Part shown: one piece after another, positions 33,406 to 44,296 of the stretch | Position numbering within the stretch: the stretch's first letter is position 1 | Layout of the letters: each line of letters opens with the position of its first letter | NCBI RefSeq assembly: GCF_035582795.1 | Contig: NC_134368.1 | Location: 3,843,501 to 3,907,500, forward strand | Source of the DNA: Mycteria americana | Lineage: Eukaryota > Chordata > Aves > Ciconiiformes > Ciconiidae | Direction: 5' to 3' | DNA: 64,000 bases | The notes under the pieces: model-generated | What the model was told of the DNA's origin: nothing | The model's input: only the letters and a program-made list of their open reading frames with translations | Database searches by the model: none | Program-made: the position numbers and the translations under genes

Positions 33406-36400
33406 GGCTTCTGTATCGGTGAGCGGGATCGACAGTAGCAGCAGATGCTGCGTTCGAGCGCTGAGCGCTACACGAGGGTGCTCAGCACCCCCTGAGCTTT
33501 TGCTGGCTGCAGTGGAAATGGGGGGGGCTCAGCACCTCCCAGGAAGGCAACCCGCTTGGGACTGGCTCTGACAGAGCAGTCTGGTGTCACTCTGTCCTGC
33601 TTCGATGCTTACTGTTATCCTGAGCCAGGATTTGCAATTGTTGCCTGGTTAAGGCTGAAGTCCCCTCTGCCCATCCTCACGTCACATTGAAACCCCTTGC
33701 AGACAGTGGCTCCCAGTGGTGTCCCCCTTGAGCCCTGCTGCCCATGAGCTCTGCCCATGGAAAGGACCAACCCATCCCACTCCTGCCCCTCACAGTGGCA
33801 CTTTATAGCTTGCTCAAGACAGTGAGCTCACAAGCAACATGACCAAAGATCTCTGGAGGGCATTGGATGCATGCTTGGAGCTGCCTCCTGGCTTTCCGGG
33901 GGAGGGATGAGGCTGGTGTGGGCTGGGAAGGGGGAACGAGAGCTGGCAGGAGCCCGGAGAGGGCTTGGATTTCCCTGCGTCCCACCTGGGAACATCTGCA
34001 GGGCCATGAGGGCCCTTTCCTGTGCTAGACAGGACAGGGTAGAAAGGAGTTCCTGGGTGAGCTGATTGTCCCCAGTTGGTTACACCGGTATCCTCCATGG
34101 CCATGCCAATTAGTTCCACGCATTGCCCAGGGACAGTGTGGACCAGGGGCTCTTCCCAGGAGGCAGAATGGATGGATGCAACTCCCTTTTTTCTTGGGGG
34201 AAGAGAGGATGCATGCCAAGCCATTGCACTTGTCTTCAGGGCCACAGGTCTCCTCTACTTTAGCAGCAGACATTGCTACAGGGTCCAGTCAAGGGCTTGT
34301 TCTGGCTCTGGGTGAACTGTGTGAACTATATTCTGAGAGCCAGTAGTCCTGCTGGCCACCCCCTTGGTGTCTTCTCCCCAGTTCACCTCATGGGGTCCTA
34401 AGCACCCTCGTTACCAGGGAACCATCTTCCAAGGTGAAGGCATCATGGTCTTTGCTTCTCCTGCTTGGGGTGCTGACGGTATCTCTGCCCACCGTAGCTC
34501 CATGAAGGCTCCTGAACCTGGTCCCAGCCTTGGCAAGTGGAGCATAGGCCAGTCAGAGATCTGTGCTCCTCCACCCACGGTACTCCTGTAGATGGGTGCT
34601 CGGGTGGGTCCGGGCCTCAGGCACATGCCTCTTCACCGTGCCTCTGCTCCATGCCTGTGCCAAGCCATCTCTGCTCCGTTCCTACCAAGGCCATGAAATC
34701 CTGCTGATGTGCAGTGACAGCTCTCACTTCTGTCCTGGATGGGAGCAGGCCCAACTTGTCGTTATTCTAACCCAATCCTTCAGCCTAAGCCTTGAAGGCC
34801 ACTGTATAGAGTTACTTTTCGTCAAGACCCCTTGCTAAAGATCTGCTCATCATGCTGCCTGTGCCCTCCCACTCCTCTGCCCCACCTCTCCAGACTCCCC
34901 TGCCTCCTTTTAGATCACCACTATACCCGTTGTCCCAGGGGCAGTCAGTGCCTCTCCTAGTACTCTCCCAGATAAGTCTGAACAAGCCGGAGCTGAAGCC
35001 CAAAGCCCCCACGGAGAGTGGCGTGTCCCGACCCTGCCCTCAGAGGAGCTTGCTAGACTACTGATCCTCACCTCTTCTCTCCGTCATTCCCATGTCAGCT
35101 AGATCAGCCCTACTTAATCTCCAAGAGCAATCTTGCTTCTTGCTGAAGGACATCCCATGGTTTGCAATCACTTGGCATCACTGCATGGGGCTTCACACCA
35201 CTGCAACACCACACCCAGCCAGCTCTGGGGCTTCCCTGGTCCTTCCACTCTCTGGCAAGATAGAGGTGTGAGAAGTGTATGAGTGCCCCTGGTCTGTAGG
35301 GGCACACAGCACCCGTGCCACCTGGTCCCCAGTGTATCGAGGGGTTAAGATCACATCTAGCTGTTTGCAGATGTTGGCTTCCCAATAGGATGTTCCATGC
35401 TGGCAGTGCAACTACCGGCAACACCAGAAATAAGCCTCTTTGTTTCCAGGATAAGCCTCCTCCCTGGTTCTCCCAATGAAGGGGATCGTATTGGATCTGG
35501 AGCCTGGGACAACCTCTGACATGCAGGGTTGTGTCTTCACGGCTTTCACAGATCTGTTTTCTCAGACAGAAAGTCTCTGCTTTCTGTCACAAAGCAATAG
35601 GTTTTTCTAGAGAGATTTAAAAGGGATTATTCCCAACTCTGATACCTGCAGGCAAGCCAATGTTCCCTTGAATACCTTCATAGCTCCAGCCCTAGGCTCT
35701 CCTCCTTTGCAAAGGGATGCGAGGTCCAGTCTGGCTCCAAATAATCACCAATGGTTTGAGCTTGGCGGTCCCCATTCATCTGGAGAGCCCGAAGCTGCCC
35801 ATATCCAGCAGGCCACCAGTCTAGGTCCCCACGATGTGTGGTCCATCCCGCTCTGGTGTCCATCCCATGACTGCTACTGGGTCCCTGCAGCAGGTCTTCT
35901 CCATTAGCTCACCCGCATGGGAGCCGCTGGGTCTCCTGGGACGTCTGAGCTCACAGAGTCACATTTGGTGACAGCCAGACACCAGCGGGAAACCATGGCA
36001 CTGGCTCTGCCGTTCCTGAGAGCCAGGCTGTCCTAGGAGCCCTCTTGGAGGAGAAGGTCCCCTTTCCCCCACGGGTGGCACGTGGGTTCCCTTCCAGTGG
36101 CCGAAGGGAGCAAAACGTGTGCGGGTAGAGCTCCACCACCGGTGCAAAACTGCTTCATCACCGGTGCAAAAAAATGCTGCACAACCGGCCAATGTGTCTA
36201 TGCAGTCCCTTTCCACGCAGCGGCATCCCCGCAGAGCCCAGCCCAGGGCTGGAGCTCCTCCAAGGTGTCTTCGTTTGCACTCACTCGGACCTGGTAAACG
36301 CTGTGAGCCAAGAGGAATCCCTCTTGGTCTTTGCCTTGCACCGGGCAGTACGCTTGTGAGGGTTTCCTCATCCTAAACCGATGCACGTTGCTTAGTTGCC

Positions 36401-36834
36401 TGTCTTCTGCGTCTGTTCTCCAGCAGATCAATAGGTGTCCCCCCCAAAACCCAGCTCCCCGATGGGAGAACGTCAGGTTGGGCCAGCCGGCGCCCCCGAG
36501 CAAGCCTGCTGTCTGATTTCACCAGCAATAAAAGCCCCACGGAGGAGTGGCCAGAGCTCGCCGCTGCCGCTCCACCGCCGGGTGAGCTGCAGGCTGTGTC
36601 TGTGTGTAGGACCTCTGCATTAGACCCTTCGTCCAACGTTTTGGACCTACCCAACTGTAAATTCAATCCCAGCCTTGTGCTTTCTTTCCTCTTGTTCGTT
36701 TCTTGACGGCTTGGTCTCTCTCTGCTCTTACTGTGAATTCAAACCAGAAGTGTTCTGAACTCGACTCCGTTACTGTTTTGTTTCTGCGTTGACTGTTGCT
36801 GGTTCTCTGAACTGCGTTTAACAAGACTTTGCAA

Positions 36835-36906
36835 AAAAAAATTTAAAAAAAAATTAAAAAAAATTATATATATATCTATATATATACTTAAAAAATAAAA
36901 TATTTT
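36835..36906. repeat. A/T-rich low-complexity tract
   Basis: Runs of A and AT dinucleotides (aaaaaattatatatatatc and similar). A second tract of TATA-type repeats lies at 37183-37252. Both fall in the presumed 3' UTR. Confidence 0.85.
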
Positions 36907-37303
36907 AAAAATAACTCCATAAGTTGAGCATTTCTCCTGTCCACCAGTCACTTCCAAACACTGTTGTCTTGACTTTGCCTCTGGTCAGTGTATTTAAAGA
37001 CAAGAGGTTGAAAAAGAAAGAGATAAAACGCAGCATTCTGAGATTTTTGTACAGCAAAGACGTATCCGCTTCGGAAATTCTCGTTAAAACTATACCGCAC
37101 TTCCCAATCTACTGCTAGTCTGTTGTATGTTTCCATTGGGTTATCAAGATGTGAAGAGCTACTGCCTTTGCGATTTTCTACAGTGAATATATATTTATCT
37201 GTACAGAGGTATGTATATATATAAATATATATGAAGATCTATATGTATACGTATCTCTCACTCTCCTATCTCTACCTAACTGTGAAGGATTTTTATTGGG
37301 CAA

Positions 37304-37309
37304 AATAAA
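37304..37309 (+). terminator. Poly(A) signal AATAAA (distal)
   Basis: AATAAA within gcaaaataaaatgg, followed 25-50 bp later by the GT-rich 'ctgtgtggctcgtctggttg'. It is the best-formed poly(A) site between LZTS3 and the UBOX5/FASTKD5 promoter. Confidence 0.6.
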
Positions 37310-37335
37310 ATGGAGAAAGGCCCCGTTTTAAAAAC

Positions 37336-39011
37336 CCGACTGTGTGGCTCGTCTGGTTGTGTTGCGGGTGGAAGAAGCGGCAAGACCCACATGGGATTTT
37401 GGGAGGGACCCGCAGCCGGGCTGGGGAACCGCAAGGAGACGGCCCTGCGAGGGAAGACCACAGCTCACACACCAGCACCCTCCGGTTGAGAGATTCCTCG
37501 TAGCTCCTGTCGCGGAGGACGGAGAGCAGCCTGGTATGGCGGAGTGGGAGAGGAGAGGTGGAGGTCGCCAGGAGGGGAGTGGGACGTTTGCGCCCGTCCA
37601 GATGGGACGTTCCCCAATCCTGCTTTCCCGGAGCACAAGGGCTACTCCGGCTCTTCAAGCACTTGAGAACAAGCACCACAAGGCCACTGTGGTGGCCGCA
37701 GGGCTGGCCAAGAAGTTTGTGCTTGAGGTCTCATCCCAGTCCATAGCTCAGATCCCCATGGATCTATCTGGAGCCGTTGGGGATGTCCCAGGGCTAACCG
37801 AGAAAGACACAGGCTTTCCATTGGTCCCACAGCCGTGGCATCTCCCAGCCCCATGCGGATGTCCAAGACCTCCCAACACTCATGTAGGTGACTGAATTGC
37901 TCCCAAGCCAGCCTCAGACCTGAGGGATTTCCAGGTGAGCACACACTGGGGAAGACAAGACCCCAGCGGAGATGCCAGGCACGCCCCTGGAGCCAGCCAT
38001 AGCGGTGGGAACCCAGCATGAGCTAATTCCCGTTCCCTCCCGTGCCGAGACCTCGCTCGGAGCAGCCACGTCTCCCACTGCAGCATCTCTCTGGGGTTCC
38101 CCCAGCTCTGGGGCTCAGAGGCTGCCACCTCCCAGGGAAACCTCCACTGTGCTGGGGCTGCAAGGCTGGGAAGGGAAGCGGTTTGGGGGAGGGGCTGTCC
38201 AGGCTGCAGGGAACAGGGCCGGGAGGTGTGGGATCTCCATCCATGGGCATCCTGATGCTGGGCTGGAGAACAGGGCTGCTTCCCCAGCACAAGCCCTTCA
38301 CGCAGCGGAAGAAGTGGAAAACACAAGCAGTCGAAACGCATCAAATTCGTGTTGGATCCCTGGATGGTTGGGGTGGGGAGAAGGATGTTGCCAGGGAGGC
38401 GGTTTTGGAGGCTGACCCCAGGCTGAGGTCCGCTTCCCCTTCCCTCACAAGCAGGGAGTCAACACAATGTCCAAAAACTCCTGCCAGTTTGCAGGTTTTT
38501 ACTCAAGTGAATCTCACGCCAGCACCTTTGCCAGAGTCACATTAAAGCAACATCCAGACCAACATTATTTTCCTAAAAGAAACAATGAATCCAGCACTTT
38601 TCCCAACACCAGCTTTGCTAGAAAGGTCTCCTGTCTTCTCATGACAAAGCTGAGGCCTCCCAGGACAAAGCAAGCACGTCAGGGATTCAGTGATTTCCCT
38701 CAGACCAGATTTAAGGTCCAAGGTGCCATCCACAATGCCAGGCTTTTATTACAGTTCACCACAACCAGCATGGCTCTCCTCATGGATCTCCTAAAGATGC
38801 GATTTCCTCAGTTGCCAGAGAATAGAAGGCTGATGCAAAGTAAGAAGTGAAATTCATGTGGTAGAAAAATTAGGAAGGGACATAAGCGCTAAGTAGCACT
38901 GCCTACGTGCCAAGCTTAACGCACTTCCATGCTCAAGGCCGGCCTTAATTACTGTTTGCCAATGCTTAAAGCCTGCAGCTGACAGGAGAAAGGCATCTGG
39001 GCACAGCGGAG
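37336..39011. other. Intergenic, nothing recognised
   Basis: About 1.7 kb between the distal poly(A) signal and the CR1 fragment before the CpG island. The overlapping frames on both strands match nothing I know. No repeat signature seen. Confidence 0.6.
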
Positions 39012-39152
39012 CTGTGAATATTTGAAATATTCAAAAGCCATCTGGATGTGGTCTCGGGCAGCCAGCTCTCGGTGACCCTGCTTGAGCAGGGGCTTGGCCC
39101 AGATGACCTCCGGACGTCCCTTCCCACCCCGACCACTCCGATTCTGTCAGTA
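39012..39152 (+). mobile_element. CR1 LINE 3' end, sense
   Basis: Reads 'tattcaaaagccatctggat', then 'gaccctgcttgagcagggg', then 'cagatgacctccgg', ending 'gattctgt'. This is the classic 3' tail of avian CR1, 5'-truncated to about 140 bp. It abuts the CpG-island promoter. Confidence 0.85.
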
Positions 39153-39519
39153 AGGCTGCAATGAGGGGCGTCAGCCGAGACGCCTGTGCTCTGGCCACCA
39201 GCCAGAATCCTCTCATCGTCCTCCGGGCCCCTGGGCCGGGCCCTGCCCCGCTGTCCGCAACCAGCAGCCGCCCCTTGTGAGGGGACAGCGCTCCCGGCCA
39301 GGCCGCAGCCGGTGGGGCCCAGGGACCGGCTCCTGGGGGGCTCCTGCAGGCTGCGGCCCAGCTCCCCGGGGCAGCCACGAGCCTCACGGCCGCTCCCCGC
39401 AGCCCTCCAGGCCTGCAGCCACCGCGGCTCGGGTGGGCTCGCAGGTGACCGCGCCCCGGGCCGGCATCGAGGACCCGAAGAGCCCCGACCCCGCCGCGCC
39501 GCACCGACATGGCGGCCCC

Positions 39520-39788
39520 CGCTGGGCAGCCACGTGACCCGCTCCCGTGTCACATGACCCCGCCGCATCACGTGGCGCCGGGCCGCGCCGCGCGCCGCTG
39601 GCGCCGCCTGCCGGCCGCGCGCCGCTCCTATCGCCGCCGCCGCCGCCGCGCGGGGCCCCGCTCAGCTCCCGTACGGCCGGAAGTGCGTCACCGTCAGGTG
39701 GCCGGAAGCGGCGGGAGGAGACGGGGGCGGCCGGGCGGAGGGGCTGGCGGGCGGCAGGGCCAGAGCCGGCGGCGGGCGCCGGGCCCCG
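39520..39788 (+). other. Probable shared non-coding first exon (5' UTR)
   Basis: The 3' edge is a strong donor, gggccccg|gtgagtgcg at 39788/39789, just after the ETS sites. The 5' edge is only estimated. A second possible donor, catacgg|gtaagtag, lies at 40042/40043. Acceptors ahead of FASTKD5 (44258/44259) and UBOX5 (51285/51286) could both receive this exon. Confidence 0.55.
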
Positions 39789-39980
39789 GTGAGTGCGAGC
39801 GGGCAGCGCGGGCCGCCACGTCCCCTTCCCCTTCCTCCCCCCTTCCCCTTCTGCCCCCTCAGCAGCTCCGCCCCTTTAGCGGCGGGGGGGCACAGGCGCA
39901 TGCGCGGAGCCCCCCCCCCACCCCGGTCCTTCCCGGGGGCAGCAGCGGCGGGGGCTGCAGTGCCCTGTGTCCGTGTGTTT

Positions 39981-40018
<38 letters not shown>

Positions 40019-43000
40019 GTACGTACGGGTGCAGCCATACGGGTAAGTAGCGGGGCTCGGGTTTCCAGCGGCGGCAGCCTCCCGCCGGGGCCGGGCCTGG
40101 GCCTGGCGGCCGCTCTGCCCGGGCTGGTGGCCGAGCCCTTCATCACGCCTGCTGCCTTCTGACGGCGGCGGGGACTCGACAGGGAGGGGGAAAAAGCACA
40201 AACAAACAAAAAAGTGACGGGTTTGCGCTCTGACGTCGTAATCTGGTGGGGGAAAATAAGTCCTTTCCTGTTATTTTTCTCTTCAGCCCAGGCGCAGGTG
40301 TTAACTGAGGGCTCTTGGCCAAAACGAGCTGTTTTACCCCCAACATGTCACTGCTCGGATCTGAAGTTCCTCCCATGTACCCAGGAGATGCTGTCTGCCC
40401 CTTTGCTCTCAGCGGTGCTGGGTAGGGGGAAGCACGGGACGGGGCAGCGTGCTGCAGCGGTGGGTGGTCTCCTAGCGTGGGTCCTGCGAGGGTTTCCCAG
40501 TGCTCCTGAAAGCCCCTTTGCGTGTTTCAGAGGGACCGAAAGCACAGACAGCAATTTCAGGGTGCACCTATATCCCCTTTCACAGAGCCGATACTCCGAG
40601 GCGGGTGGCATCCCTCCAGGAATGTTGTTTTCCCTGGTGTTCAGCTCATGCTCAGCTGTGCAGTTGCGCTTTTGGCCGAGAACTCAGCTGTAAGCACCAC
40701 GCACATGCACACACACAAAGATGTTTCCATCCCAGAGGACCTCCACAAAGTGCATTCGCAGCCTGCAGGGCCCTGCTCCAAAACTGCCTTTCTGGCTGGC
40801 TTGTTGGAGTCACTGGCAGTGAAATTTCTGGAGAGAATTGCCCAGAGGTGGGAAGGAGTTTGGCTGCGTTTGAACAAGAAGAGAAGCGCAGCGGGGAGAA
40901 GGAAGGAAGGCTGATTAATCAGGGTAAGAGGAAGAGAGGAAAATCAAGCAGAGGTGTAGGTTGAGTTGGAAGAGAAATGCTGTAGAAACTTGCACAATCA
41001 CAAAGATTGAGGCTGGGGGTGGGTGAAAGGGCAAAAGGCTGCTTGGATCCAGCCTGTTCCTTTCAGAGGTGCTTGAAGTATCTCCACCCATGCTGACCTT
41101 GCTCCCCTGCGCATGGTCTTCTCTTTTTTTGCTGGATTTAGAGCAAAGGAGGAGAGAAATACTCTCTTTACTGAATAGCTTCCCAAATGCGTCACAGCTT
41201 AATGCTAAACTACGTGGATGGTATTCTTAGCAGCACGCGATGTTCGCCTTCGGAGCCTTCAGTGTGCGAACGCTGTGATTTTGGTTCTCTGAGGTGGGGC
41301 TGTCGTCACCGAGAGGGGTGTTTCTGGTAACGGCAGAGTGCTGGATTTCGTAGGTAGTTTATCCGCTTTCAACAGCAAATAGAACTTGTTTAAATAGATG
41401 GCCTGTCTCTCAGTAGCGCTTGCCTGTCTCTCAATAATAGAAAAATAAATAGAGGACATGCAAAATAGAGTCAGACAAGAAAGTCTCTCGGAAAGCCTAG
41501 GTAGGATAAACCTCCTCTTGTCCGAGATCATTGTTGCAGCTTGAACCAGCCCTCCGAGTGTCCTCTCCTCTAGAAGAGGAGACGATGTCGAAGGAGATGG
41601 GGTCATTCCCCCAACCACGGTGCAAATGTGAGCCTTGCCCACTTCACGGCTGCCTGTCTCCAGCCACATGAAGACGGCATTGCTTCACTTGTGGCCAGTT
41701 CAGGCTGGACATCACAGCCAGTAAGAGCTAGGAATGATACTTTCATCAAAGATTTCTATGTGCTAAACAGGAGAGCTTTGAAATCCAGCTCCTGCTTGCT
41801 GCTGCTGACGGCTTTGCGAGGCCTGGGCTGTGCCGCAGCGTCACAGCTCTTGGCTCAGATTTTACTGTCCAGGTTCTGAGGGGTCTTTTCCTTTCCCCCG
41901 CTCACAAAACAGGCAGGAAGGGGTAGAGTCTCTCCTGCCTGTCACGATTTGACTTCTCACGTTGGAAGGGGACGGTTACGGCCTTGCAGCTGCCTGGCTG
42001 GCAGGGAGTAACACAGCCGTGAGGGTCAGCAGTGCCTGGGCTCTGTAGAGCAGAGCCTGATCTGCACCAGGGGGTTGCCTTGTGGTGTGCTTTGAGATAC
42101 AAATAAGGTGCCCAGCAAGCTTAGCAGCTACTGAGCATCTCACAATATTTATCAGCCAGTTACTAGTCATCTTAAAAACGCATTGGCTTCTTTCTTGTAC
42201 CCTCCTTGCGCGACTGTCTCCAGAAATCTTCATCTCTGCTTGCCCTCCCTCTTTTTCTCCCAAGAGCCCCCTGTTCTCCACCCAGGTTGCTTTTTTCACT
42301 TCTGCTGGGGCGATTGAGAGGGTTGCTGTTCCAGCAGCTTCTCACCCGCCAGCTGGCAGTTGCTGCTCCCCAGCTCTGCCCGTGGAGCAGAGGATGCGAG
42401 GTCTCCTCAGCTGCCTCAGCGCGAGTCGACACGGTTGATCCCAGAGGGCTGAATTGAGCCACTTGACCTTGCACCGGAGCAGATTGGGAGCGCTCCCGTG
42501 CCAACTCTGTGCTGAGATCCTGTCCTCAGATAGAAACTGAGCCCCAGCAAGACAGAGGTAAAGCTACCTGGTGAGAAAACAGCCTGCAGAGAGCAGCAGG
42601 CTGCTTGTGCCTGTGTCAGATCAGAGATGTCACCTACCTGTCTGCTCCTGTTACTGATTTTGCTGCTGTGGGAGAGTTCAGGGCGCATATGAGACAGCTG
42701 AGGCTGCTGCAGGGAACCATCCCCCCAGCAGGCTGCACCCCACATCTGGCACCAAGAGGGAGCAAAGACTGTCACTTCGACTCTCCCCATCCTCCCTCCC
42801 TTCCCATCTTACCCTTCCTTGAGAGGAGGTGATGCTTTGCTGTTGCGATGCAGGAATAGATCATATAATGGGTCGTGGGAGACGTGGGGATTCTTGTACT
42901 CAAAAACAATCCGGTTTATGGATTTGCAACAGCCAGAGCTGCCTGTGATCCCCCATCCCGCTGCAGCCCTCTCCTACTCAGACACCCCAAAGCCACAGCG

Positions 43001-44258
43001 TTCACCCCACCTCTTCTTCCCCCAAGGTATCCATTTTGTTGCTGCAAAACTGAGTTTGCCTGCGCTGATTTGACATCTTGCTCTAGCCCTAATCGGGAAG
43101 CCGCACGTATAAGCAGAGCTCAGAGGGACGCCCATCAAGGATTTATTTCCCCCATGTGGGGAGAGCAGAAGCTGATGCGTATATCGCAGTTGCAGCACCT
43201 CTGCCAGGTTTTGGCTTTCCTGGTTGCCCTGTGGTAGTGAGAGCACAAGGGATTTTAAAGAAGTTGAAGACGCCTGGTCTAATGCATCTTTGGGGTTGGC
43301 CACACGTGGGGGGATACGGGTGTCTTACGCAGAGCGCTGACCTGGTGCTTTTTTTAATCAGCATCTGAATCATCGTAAACAGGCTCATTGGCAGCTTGTG
43401 CAGGCTGGCAGCACGCAGCTTAACTCCTGACAAATTTCTCATCCTCGCCCTCTGTGCTGTAGCTGGTTTAGGCAGGAGTTAGGAAGGCACCTGGCATTTT
43501 TAAGCCTTCTGTACCCTAAAACTATGGGAAATGCTCCCAAGTCTGAAGCTTAAAGCTCTGTTCCCTCTGGTTCTCAACTCAGGATGTAGCATCTCATAAC
43601 GATTTGTGTTATTTCTGCCGTGCTCTTCCCTGACTTTGCTCTGGGGCCACATTTCTCCTTTCAACTAATCTCCACCTGCAGGTTGTGGGCCAGCTTTCAT
43701 TCTGTGGACTGGTTTTGCAGAGACTTTGCTCACAGCCTCTACGTGCTGTCTCCAGGTGCAAAGAGCAGTGCAACACTCTGGATATTTCAACAACTTCTGG
43801 GGTGGTGGTTGGTGTTGCAGACTATGGTGACCAAAGTAACAGAATGCTCTGTTTGAATACATAAAGTCTCTTGAAGCTGCAGCTCCACTGCAAAAATATG
43901 TTTTCATTGTTTAGAATGAAAGAAAAGCAGACTGGGTCTCTTAAGAATGAAAAAAGAGATGACTTCTTCCTTAACTCCCACAGTCTCTGGCAGGTTTTGT
44001 GTAGCTGCTGAGTAGCAGGTAATACCCGACTGCCGTGTACCCCGACTTCGGGTATGGCAGGTCACCTGGGTGCTTGTTTTGAACTGCCTTTTCATGAGGT
44101 GCTGTTCGATAGCGGCTGCCTTACGGCTTTGCAGGGAAACAGCTGCCCTGGCTAGGGGAAACACTGGCATCGCCTCGCTTTCGGTAGCGTAAAGGATAGA
44201 TTAAAAAGTGCTTCGTGTTAGGTGGAAGCCACTCATTCTTCGTCTGCCCTTTTTTCAG
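39789..44258 (+). other. First intron upstream of FASTKD5
   Basis: About 4.5 kb with no coding gene recognised. It starts with the (AT)n tract and holds a possible extra acceptor at about 40286/40287 (tttttctcttcag) that might define an alternative 5' exon. No recognised transposon. Confidence 0.6.
39981..40016. repeat. (AT)n dinucleotide repeat
   Basis: About 18 AT units, pure after an initial ATAC, inside the CpG island and just downstream of the first-exon donor. It is self-complementary and likely polymorphic. Confidence 0.95.
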
Positions 44259-44296
44259 TACCTGGAAGCAATTCTGACCCCAGTAAATTGTGATCC

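Larger units (their letters stand above)
33406..37335 (+). other. Distal 3' UTR of LZTS3 or separate non-coding transcript
   Basis: About 3.9 kb with no coding gene. The last 700 bp (from about 36660) is AT-rich, repeat-poor and looks like an mRNA 3' end. It ends in a good AATAAA with a GT-rich tail. A further AATAAA lies at 36527-36532. It may be a long alternative LZTS3 3' UTR, as neuronal genes often have, or an independent transcript. Confidence 0.4.
39200..40180 (+). promoter_or_regulatory. CpG-island promoter of UBOX5/FASTKD5
   Basis: Dense CpG and GC-rich sequence. It holds CACGTGAC at 39531-39538, CACATGAC at 39551-39558 and CACGTG at 39569-39574 (E-box/USF/TFE-type), CCGGAAGTG at 39677-39685 and CCGGAAGC at 39702-39709 (ETS/GABPA-type), and a YY1-type core gacATGGCGGC near 39507-39517. 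No TATA box stands upstream of the likely start. ETS and YY1 sites are common in promoters of nuclear genes for mitochondrial proteins, which fits FASTKD5. It lies upstream of both genes and no other island is seen before either. Confidence 0.8.

Noticed and set aside
39509..40162. 217-codon + frame in the CpG island
   Set aside because: Arg/Gly/Pro-rich translation of CpG-island sequence that runs through the splice donor and the AT repeat (YIYIYIYI). Treated as promoter and 5' UTR.
44022..44055. Inverted repeat atacccga ... tcgggtat in the FASTKD5 upstream intron
   Set aside because: Only 8-bp arms with an 18-base loop; expected by chance in a window this long.
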